A stretch of 64,000 nucleotides of DNA from Mytilisepta virgata (Eukaryota; Mollusca; Bivalvia; Mytilida; Mytilidae). The position numbers were made by a program, and so were the translations under genes. The notes under the pieces are model-generated. The model ran no database searches. It was not told the DNA's origin and was given only the letters and a program-made list of their open reading frames with translations. Shown here one piece after another: positions 55,901-64,000 of this stretch (positions are counted from its first letter, which is position 1; each line of letters starts with the position of its first letter). Location of the stretch: assembly GCA_028015205.1 (NCBI GenBank), contig CM051518.1, positions 29,478,001-29,542,000 on the forward strand, read 5' to 3'.

Positions 55901-58900
55901 ATTTTATTTAACACTGTACATGGTGTTAAATACTGGGGTACTCTAAAGGGGAAAATTTATTGAAATATATAGGAAAAACACTGAGAATAGCTTCGCTTGG
56001 GTATACCAAGCAGAGTTGTCCAATAAATAAGGGGGGCATTCTCTATTCTTGTTTTCATATTAAAAACTGTTTTTATAATTGAAATAAAGCAGAATATCCA
56101 ATCATGACAATCTCCGACTGTTATAAAGACTTTGTCTCAAATTGAACTTTACAAATCTGCCATATGCTTATGTCACAGTCAAAATTAACTCAATACCAGG
56201 ATTTGGCCAATATATATATAAGACTGTAACAGGTGTCGCTTTTATTAACTGCAACAAAGAATTATTTAACATATACAATGACTTACAATACAGCAGAAAA
56301 TATAAATTCATTCAAACACACATTGACAGACGCAAAACATTAAATGTAGACATTAACCTCGTTTAAAACTAAAACTGCATTATATGAATTACAAATTCTC
56401 AGGACGGAATATCACACTTTTCAGTAATGCCCAAAGTCATACTTTAGCAATACATATAATCGAATTAGGAACTGAATATAAAAAACAAAAGCGGGAATAA
56501 AATGTCGCATAAAACTACATGTATTCTGTAATGCATATTTCGCCGAAGTTCGAAATTAATGAAAGCCGAAACATTAACCAAACCGAACAGGACGGAAATT
56601 CAACCTTTTATAGAATACCTATTTCATTGAAAATTCTACAGCACAAAAATGAATTATACATCGAAAAGAACTCTCAAACTCAAACGAATTGAACATTATA
56701 CTTTTTTTTAAATAAATCAAATACAATCTGAAATATTAAAACATTGCCTACCTGCAACAAAGAATAGGGATATTCACAAAATCCACAAGTTACTCCTGGA
56801 CATGTTAAAGCAGTTAATGAATAATAATAAGGATATTTTGTATTTATACCTAGTAAAATTTCGCGGTTAAAATTGTGCGTGCAAAACATGCGTATAATGT
56901 GATATTATTTAGATGTATTATTGGATACATCATTAACATGCATTGGTGACGTACAAGTAGAAAACGTCATCAGTCTTGTGTCGTAATGAATATGATGAAA
57001 ACGGATCACATGGTACATGGACATACATATGATGAATATGAAAACAAATGAATACGCAAATATTTAATATAATCAATTAATAACAATTTACTATAAGCAA
57101 TCAAACATCCGGTGACACTTACATAAATTATCATGTTGTTATTCATTAAATTATTTATCAACTGAGTATGTTTTTATTTATTCCTTATTTTCTAAATCAG
57201 GTTGGGAAATTGTACAAAGAAAAATGTTATCACTGTTTAGTAGATTTTACACGGTTTAAAACAATATCCTTCATTGGGCCTCCTCAATGTTATCTATAAA
57301 TACCGCATCAGTTGTAAAAGTCACGTGGTCAGGTAATCAATACACAAAAAGAAAAGTATCACGTGTATTGATGATCAAGTTGTACTGCAATAAAGCCAAC
57401 AGCTTCAAATAAGATGGCCTTAATTTACAAAGTGTTAAGTACTCACAGAGAGAAGATAGATTATATAAACAGAAACAAAAACATGAGAACAGTCAGGTGC
57501 TGAAGCTGATTGGTGCAATGATGGTTACTGTATTACGTTACACAGAAAAATGACACAATACCGAGGATAATATTTTATTTATTTTTAGAATGAAGAAAAC
57601 AAAACAGTTATAAATAATTTTATTGCATATAACACTACTAATTATTTAGACACATATATCAATTTATGCATCCTCTCACGGGCTCTCAGTTACATTTAAG
57701 TTTCCAGCTGATCATTGACTGTCAAAAATATTTCTTTGAAAAATGTCCGGCTGTCGTCAGGAAATTTTGGAAGCCCTGCCGATGGGTCGAACTTTTTTCT
57801 TGGTCCCTTCGAGTTAACTGTAAGTGCATTTTAGTTTTGATTGTCTTTTCAGCTGAAGAATATTACAGAGAGGGAGAAGCGTTGATCAATGAAACTTTTC
57901 ACAAAGATTATCATCAGTGAGTAATAATGCAGTTTCTAATCATCTTGAATAGGTAAACTAGAAAGATCTTAGAAGTATTATACTTACATGTATATATAAT
58001 CTCATATCAGAAGGTTAGTAGAAAACATGATTCATTAGTATTCATTGTTTTTAGCTCAACTGGCCCAAAGGGCCATGTGAGCTTATGCCATCACTTGGCG
58101 TCCGTCATCGTAAACCATTTCAAGGATCATCTCCTTAGAAAAAACTGGGCCAAATACTTCAAAACTGTAAGTGAATGTTCCTTAGGGTATCTCGTTTATA
58201 ATTTATATCCGAGGTTTTGATCCATAATCAGACATGGCCTCCATTGCTAAAAATAGAACATACGGGTAAATTGCAGTTTTTGTCTTATATCCCAAAAACT
58301 AAAGCATTTACAGCAAACTGACATGGGGGTAAAAATGTTCATCAGTTCATGATCTACCTGCCATGAAATTTTCAGACGAATAGGTCGAACCCTTCATTGG
58401 GTTTTTACCCCTGAATTGTTAATTTTAAGGAAATTTTGCAGTTTTAGGTTATTATCTTGAATATTATTATAGACAAACTGTAAACAGCAAAAATGTTCAA
58501 CAAAGTATTATCTACAAATAAGTCAACATGACCAAAATCGTTGATTGACCCCTTATAGGAGTTTTTGCCCCTTAAAGACGGCATAAGCGTAAACTTTCCT
58601 TTCTTCTGAAACCACTGGCCAATTGGAACCAAACATTGTGGAATAGTCCTTGGGTGGCTCCCTTCCAAAATTATGTCCGGCATCCCCGACTTCCAACCGA
58701 CATGGCTGCTGTTACAAAATGAGGAAAAAGGGGGATGAATTTCAAAAATCTTCTATGAAACTTAAAGGCCAATTGGAACCAAACTTGGCAATAATGGTCC
58801 TTGGGGGGTTCTCTTTCATGCTGATGACCCGGACTGTTAACCAAGATGGCCACCACAGCCGAACTTAGTTTAACATAGGGCAGTATCAACGAAACTTCAT

Positions 58901-61900
58901 CAGTGGATATGCCTTGGGTAGCATTCATACATGATGACGGGGCATCCGTGTCTTACAGACACAATTTCTAGTTTCTGTCTATCATATGATAGACTAAATT
59001 TTCTTTTCTACTATGATGTCATGAAACGGAATCCCAACATTTTAGACAACAAAAGAATGGCCATTCGAATTAAATTATAAGGATTGACTGTAATTTTGTT
59101 TTCAGTCTACCCCATATTCGAAATAACCTCAATGCACATGGTGCACACTTTCAAATAACCCACTTCTAATTAGTATGCACCACGTGATTGAGGTTATTTC
59201 TTCATAGACTGAAAAAAATTACAGCCAATCCTTAAATAAATTCCCATTAACTGATGCATTGTAGCTCATCTCAATTTACATGTTAAGCTTACTGCAAGTC
59301 TAACAACCAGTACATAATATACTTAACATATTTAACTGCAGGAGAAAAACAAATTTAGTCAATTAAATCACGAGGTTGTCATTTGTAATTGGAGCATGGG
59401 GTGTTATTGAGTTTCAGTGTAAGAAACAACTTATTGCCATTGGTTGTTGGTAAAGAACTTGGGTAATGTCAGTTGAAAAATATCTAATACACTCAGAAAA
59501 TAAAGATACATTTACCATAAACTTTTATATTATAGGGCACATCAGTTTTTCAAGATGGCTGCTGATTTGAATCATACCAAATCCTTAGAACACATAGCGC
59601 TGGCCTACTTGTTTGGAGATTATCTACAACAAGATATTGAGAAAGCTTATGAGATACTGATGGATTTATCTAACAGAGGTTCACCAAGAGGACAGCTGGT
59701 TAGTGTTATTTTACTTCAGAATTAGTAGTATGTGTTACTAGTTCATGTGAAATCTGTTCACTGGTGTAAAAGGTGATGATTAAAGATTTCCATTTTAATT
59801 GATTACATGTTGATATGGTCTAACTAAATGTTTTTGCACTTGTAAAATCTCATGTACAGTAACAATGTTTTTTCAATAATTGATTTAACTAAAAGTTGAA
59901 ATACATTGTGTTTTTAATATCTTTTCCTAAGAACATCACGAACTCATATTTTAAAATTGTTTTCATTAAATTGTCCTGATGATGGTGTGTCCCACATGCA
60001 GAAAAAGGTTGACAAATTAAACATGTTAAAGTTGTCGTAAAACTTACGAAGTGTTGTCGTTTTGTGTATGTTATTTTAAAGATAAATGTGATATGTCAGG
60101 GATGATTCTACCATTCCTGTAGGGCTGCTTGGCGGCCCCAAAAATTGCTGGCGGCCCTAAAATAATTGTGGCAAAATTATAATTCCCCTAAACAAATTAT
60201 CGGTATTTCTGGAAATTCTTACCGGTCTGAAATTGACTTGTAATTAGAAGCGCAAATTATTGATCACTTGAGCGCTTTTATCGTGTTATGAGGTTTCTAT
60301 TTGATACGCTGCCGTTTAAGGAGTTTAATCTGTTTTAGCTGAAATAAATAACATAGACTTTGAACAGTAAACAAACAGTTAGGACTTTATTGAATCCCAA
60401 CAGGAAAATTTTAACTTGTAAATACTTCTTGTCTATGTATTGTAGAAGCGTAAATGGATCGTGCATTAATGGACACTGACAGTGTTCTGCAGAATTTCCT
60501 GTTCTGATTATTAATTTCATAGTAGTTAGCTGACATTCATAATTATGACAGCCTTTAGCAGTTTAAAGAATTTTTTATCCTAAATATTTTGAAAACGTTC
60601 ATAGTTAGCTTACAAAACTATAAATTTTAACAGGAATACAATAAGAGAAACATTTTTCAAAATATTCAAATCTAATAGTGCTATGGTTGTTGTTTGTCAT
60701 CTTGCTGTTGTCGGTTCTCAATTTTTCCCAATTTTCTGGAAAATTCCCAATCTGATAGTTTGGGGACCCATTTTAAAACAGGTGGAATCATCCCTGTATG
60801 TCCTTGATATTTGACACATGTAATGAAAATTTATTCAATTTTAAAGTGTATGAAGTTATTGTTTGTTATATATTTACAGGGCATGGGATTCCTTTATAGC
60901 GCTGGAATTGCTGTGAATTCAAGTCAAGCTAAGGTACATTAACTTGATTTTAAAAAAGAAAGGCATACTGTACCTTTTGATTCCTTTAGTTTTCTTGTAA
61001 TAAATTATTGCCTTTCTATAAAATTTCTGTTAAGTTATAGCTATTAAATTTTGTGTAAAATATGACATTGCCATAAAATATTGTGACATTGTGTTACATG
61101 TGGAAATATTTCCAGAACTTTGAATGATGTTGACTTTAAATATTGTGTTATTTGAAATATAAAGAAAAATACTTTTTCAAGAGATAAGTGTCTGAATTCG
61201 AAGTGGTTCAGATACAAAATATGAAATAAAAAAAGGTGTTCAAATTTTGATAAGCATTCTGATGGTTTTATAAGTAATTACATTTGTTTAAAGTTGTATT
61301 TTTACCTCTGGCTATTACCATGACTTGATTTAGTATTATTAAAACAGATAGGCATAGATGTAGTTGTTGGCTTATATGGAGGTTGGAATATAAACTTTTT
61401 TTTCTTAAGGGGTTATGGAAGTTGTGAAAATATAAAACTAAGATCCTTGCATATAAAACTCCAATGAATATTTTCTCAAAACAATGTTTCTGTTTTATTT
61501 CATGAATATATACACTTGTAAAAAAAAAAATTGTGTTTGATTTGATTAGTTGTTTGCTTAATGTCCAGTGGCAAATATTTCATGCTTCTTCCGGACGAGA
61601 ACCAGTCCAACAAGTTACACGCATGTATCAAACACAATTCAAATGGGGAGGAGCAGGACAGAGGGGAACCAATTTAGACTGCCACTTTAAAAGGGTGGAT
61701 GGATTTGTGTTTGAAAAGTGTAATAACATTTTATTATATTTGAAAAAAGAGCTCTGTATTCTTTTATGGTAACTAGATAAATTATACAAACAATTATAAA
61801 TGATTTTATGCATCAGTCCCTGGATGACATTATATAATTAAACAGAAGGTTGAGATAGCTTGACAAGTTATTATTATTTTTATGGTTTAATCCTGGTTTG

Positions 61901-64000
61901 CCAACATTTAATAAGGGTATATAGTAAACAGTTAAACAAAACAAAAAGACAATGGGCTTAATGAGCAAGGTAAACTATAGTCTGTTCAAGATTTGTATGC
62001 TATGATTCTATATTTTTGCATATAGTGAGTGACCCAATGATATATTTTTAATTTTAGCCTAAGAATATGGATTAAAACGTCGAAAGAAACTTTTGCGACA
62101 TTTCACTGTGTGTTGAAACATACACTGTTTCAATGTTGATATTTTGAACTTCACATATTATAATTGTCTCTGTATTGTTCATGTCTTTGGTAGTGAAAAG
62201 GAAATAAAACACTGTTTTAATTAAATTTTTTATTATCAGTTTGAATAGATAATTTTACAACAGAATAACATAACAAACATATTTAGCATACATGTGCAAT
62301 AGATAATAATTTGCATAAAATCATAACAGAGGCACTTTATATTAATATTGGTATTTGAAGCACTGTTCATAACTCATTTTTCATTGTATCATCACTCAGT
62401 CAATATGGAAAAGATGAGGTGCTGCGTTTGGGTATTCAATCAAGTTGATGAGCCTCTGCTGATATCTGTCTTTCAGCGCATGAAGTCGAGTGTCTGTCTG
62501 TCTGTATTTCGTCTTTCTTGTTGGCATGCTCCTCCTGCTGTATACCAGATGATGGTACATTCTGTAACTGTTTGGGTCTGTTGAAGTAGTTGTACGATCT
62601 TGTAATTGTTTGGGTGGGTGCCTTCCTTCTGGGTGGTTTGTGGTGCGGGGTCCCTGGGTCTGGTAGTGATTCCAAAGAAAACAATACCCTTTGCTCCAGA
62701 ACTCTGTAACATAGTCGGTAAATGCTGTACATTGTCAGCCTCGCCTATACCTTCTAGAGTGTTAAGCCAAACATCTTCAACTAGTTGTGGAACCAGTGTT
62801 AGAATTTTTGTAAATATATCTTTTTTGTAGTAAGGATAATATTCCGTTTTTATCCTAATTAAATTTTTGTTTAATTTGCTGTTATTGTATCCGTTCTTTT
62901 TATATATTTTTTTATTTGCATTTGTACTTCTGTTAAGCTGATATTTTACAGGTAAATTCAGGTAAAAATTATACAAATAGATACAGATAAGATATAGACT
63001 TTAAATACTAAACAACAAAAACACCTATGTTTATTTTAACCTATAATTAAATGTTGGCAAACCAGGATGACACCATTTTTATTAGTTCACATCGTGATAT
63101 GGCTTTATTAATAATGCCCACCTGGTATTAAACACTAACAAATCAATCAGTCAATTGAAATCTCTTTAATGACATGAAAAGATTTGTTCTCTGAAAATCT
63201 GGAAATTATCTACATATTGTTAAAGGTGTTAGAATTTATCGTTTGTAGAGTTTGGTTTACTATACATTTGCTGCCCTTGGAGGTGATCCATTAGCACAGA
63301 TGACATTAGTAAGTGGAAAATACAGATAGTAATTAATGTTCCAGTAATTAGATAATGGACAAGGGTCTAAGTTTTTAAAAGGTCAAATGAAATAATGTGT
63401 AGAATCATAACAGAGACAATAGGAATAATTGTATCCAGTGATAAAGAAATGTTTTACTGCTCGTAGTGTACAATGACATTAAATGATTGTGGTCTTGCAG
63501 CAAGAAAATTTAAAGGTCTAAGTCATATATCGTGCACAGTGGAAAGCGGGTTTGTCATTGGTTACAAATATTACTGCTATTTCTGTTTTGATTCTTTTTG
63601 TAAGTGGAATATATTCTATAGTAAAAAGATATCAGGTTTTCCTGGTAGAAAATAAATTTGGCAGTAGAAAATATTTATAAGTGCTACTTCTAGACAGAAT
63701 TGACAATGTTACCAATTTTATAATGGAGTGTGGAGATATCCAAGCTAATTCTAAAAAAGCCAGTCTGACATTACAGGAATCTCAGACTAAGGTTAAGGTT
63801 TACTAGTTTTTGCTGTGAAAAATTCTTACTCTAAATCTATACAAAAATACAGTGTACAACACAACAGTGGTTTAAATATAGGATAAAATGGATAAGCCAT
63901 AATTCTGGGGGAAAAACAAACCACTTCATCTGCATGGTTTATTTAAAAAAAAAAAAAATCTCCTTTCTATAGCTGTAAGTACTAGAGTCAGCAAGTTTAA
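49972..64000 (+). CDS. SEL1L: SEL1L, ERAD adaptor (5' part; continues beyond the window)
   Basis: Exons seen: 49972-52184 (coding from 49976 or a later Met), 53220-53276, 57853-57916, 59536-59698, 60880-60933 and 63249-63308. Phases are 1, 1, 2, 0, 0, 0, giving 869 codons in frame so far. From exon 3 on the protein shows Sel1-like repeats, with helix pairs such as AHQFFKMAADLNHTKSLEHI, then ALAYLFGDYLQQD, GMGFLYSAGIAVNSSQAK and SLVYYTFAALGGDPLAQMTL. The NSSQAK...YYTFAALGG segment is characteristic of SEL1L. In known animals SEL1L is an ER membrane glycoprotein that stabilises the HRD1 ubiquitin ligase and passes it misfolded luminal proteins. The remaining repeats and the membrane anchor must lie to the right of the window. 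Confidence 0.85.
49976..52184 (+). CDS. SEL1L: SEL1L exon with ER signal peptide and long disordered extension
   Basis: Codes for up to 736 residues. A hydrophobic leader (VKLIILVYTTLLFLSFVQLC) suggests ER targeting; Met 9 (50000) or Met 11 (50006) would place it better than Met 1. Residues 45 to about 490 are Asn/Lys/Glu/Ser-rich and look disordered, with a Ser/Thr patch near 295-320. A helical, probably coiled-coil part follows (about 480-540), then a more ordered part from about WWTAVKEEPIFDL to FPIIIDVRRLNMDIVDKI. No fibronectin type II domain, present in vertebrate SEL1L, is visible. The donor CAAG|GTGAGG at 52185 ends the exon; the open frame beyond it to 52396 is intron read-through. 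An acceptor at 49970-49971 implies an upstream 5'UTR exon that I could not place. Confidence 0.75.
53220..63308 (+). CDS. SEL1L: SEL1L exons 2-6: linker and first Sel1-like repeats
   Basis: Exon 2 codes for ETQSKEEKPVMELSPEEIK. Exon 3 (AEEYYREGEALINETFHKDY) starts the first repeat helix, exon 4 covers about one and a half repeats, and exons 5 and 6 add 18 and 20 residues. The sharp change from the low-complexity exon 1 to conserved helices at exon 3 marks the start of the folded luminal domain. The introns hold transposon-like insertions, listed separately. Confidence 0.85.
53332..56976. repeat. 64-bp perfect inverted repeat spanning 3.6 kb of a SEL1L intron
   Basis: 53332-53395 and 56913-56976 are exact reverse complements over 64 bases, beginning AGACTGATGACGTTTTCTAC. 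Similarity stops sharply on both sides and no target duplication is visible. The inside is AT-rich, with fragments of other repeats and no transposase frame. Confidence 0.85.
54310..54480 (+). repeat. TCGAACT-rich terminus of a dispersed element
   Basis: CAGTCGAACTTTCTTGGCTC and TCGCTCGAACTAATATTTTG, with related motifs at 57760-57830 (GGTCGAACTTTTTTCTTGGT). Boundaries unclear. Confidence 0.4.
58053..58975 (+). repeat. Large tandem-structured repeat family, copy B
   Basis: Starts TAGCTCAACTGGCCCAAAGG like copy A and contains ATTGGAACCAAACTTGGCAA, AATGGTCCTTGG and AAGATGGCCACCACAGCCGA. In SEL1L intron 3. Confidence 0.75.
59079..59235. mobile_element. 157-bp MITE-like hairpin in SEL1L intron 3
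   Basis: AAGGATTGACTGTAATTTTG at the left pairs with the right end over about 30 bases, and AAATAACCTCAAT inside with ATTGAGGTTATTT. Confidence 0.75.
60097..60796. mobile_element. 700-bp DNA element, CAGGGATGATTC ends, in SEL1L intron 4
   Basis: CAGGGATGATTCTACC and GGTGGAATCATCCCTG are inverted ends with one mismatch. TATGT lies outside both. The CAGGG start is hAT-like, but only five duplicated bases are clear. Holds GGCGGCC motifs and no transposase. Confidence 0.7.
61530..61695 (+). repeat. SINE-like dispersed sequence in SEL1L intron 5
   Basis: TTAGTTGTTTGCTTAATGTC and CAGTGGCAAATATTTCATGC resemble a stretch near 34480-34530 (TTGATTGCCTAATGTCCGTT). A T-rich gene-free stretch precedes it. 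Confidence 0.5.
61891..63067. mobile_element. 1.2-kb element with 22-bp inverted ends
   Basis: TCCTGGTTTGCCAACATTTA at the left and its complement at the right, in SEL1L intron 5 (60934-63248). The centre, 62350-62850, has a less AT-rich, coding-like composition on the minus strand. No target duplication was found. Confidence 0.7.
62436..62976 (-). pseudogene. Coding-like stretch inside the 61891-63067 element
   Basis: Two overlapping minus-strand frames (167 and 98 residues) switch in apparent quality: first VEDVWLNTLEGIGEADNVQH and GAKGIVFFGITTRP, then RPKQLQNVPSSGIQQEEHAN in the other frame. This may be a decayed element protein or a captured exon with a frame shift. The family was not recognised. 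Confidence 0.3.

Overview
The window looks like a stretch of animal nuclear genome, most probably from a bivalve mollusc (mussel-like). The reasons are AT-rich DNA, small exons in long introns, a very high density of short inverted-repeat elements and tRNA-derived SINEs, and repeat types I associate with bivalve genomes. The organism call is inference. No bacterial operons, CRISPR arrays, rRNA genes or true tRNA genes were seen.

Three spliced genes can be built with GT/GC-AG junctions and matching phases. (1) Plus strand, about 1011-12996: an eight-exon gene that joins a complete TRIM N-terminus (RING, two B-boxes, coiled coil, filamin-like Ig domain) to an acidic/basic linker, an RRM, PARP14/DTX3L-like KH-type repeats and one macrodomain. 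About 1187 residues are predicted. It would combine a ubiquitin E3 module with nucleic-acid and ADP-ribose binding modules in one chain. All seven introns are phase 1. One extra base near 11641-11655 breaks the frame just before the macrodomain. (2) Minus strand, 34012-20911: an eleven-exon gene for a 684-residue type I membrane protein. It has a signal peptide, a large 'AHFRGG' ectodomain of a lineage-expanded family, one EGF domain, a Thr/Ser-rich repeat stalk, a transmembrane helix and a 22-residue tail. One of its introns appears to be GC-AG. (3) Plus strand, 49972 to beyond the right edge: SEL1L, the ERAD adaptor of the HRD1 ubiquitin ligase. Its first coding exon is unusually long (736 residues, disordered) and is followed by exons for Sel1-like repeats. 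The 3' part lies outside the window.

The rest is repeats: a complete SINE with 14-bp target duplications (50-406); a hAT-type MITE with a perfect 8-bp duplication inside an intron of gene 2 (27568-28529); a 1.4-kb inverted-repeat element carrying an array of nuclear-receptor-like half sites (17641-19016); two opposed tandem arrays around the last exon of gene 2; three copies of a large tandem-structured family (4.1-5.4, 46.6-48.1 and 58.05-58.98 kb); a 64-bp perfect inverted repeat inside a SEL1L intron; and many hairpins. No gene was found in 34.0-49.9 kb.

The TRIM-RRM-KH-macro fusion is the best candidate for an undescribed system. Vertebrates split similar functions between partner proteins (DTX3L with PARP9, and PARP14), in interferon and ADP-ribosylation signalling. 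Here the modules appear joined in one polypeptide. The three genes have no obvious joint pathway, although genes 1 and 3 are both ubiquitin-related.
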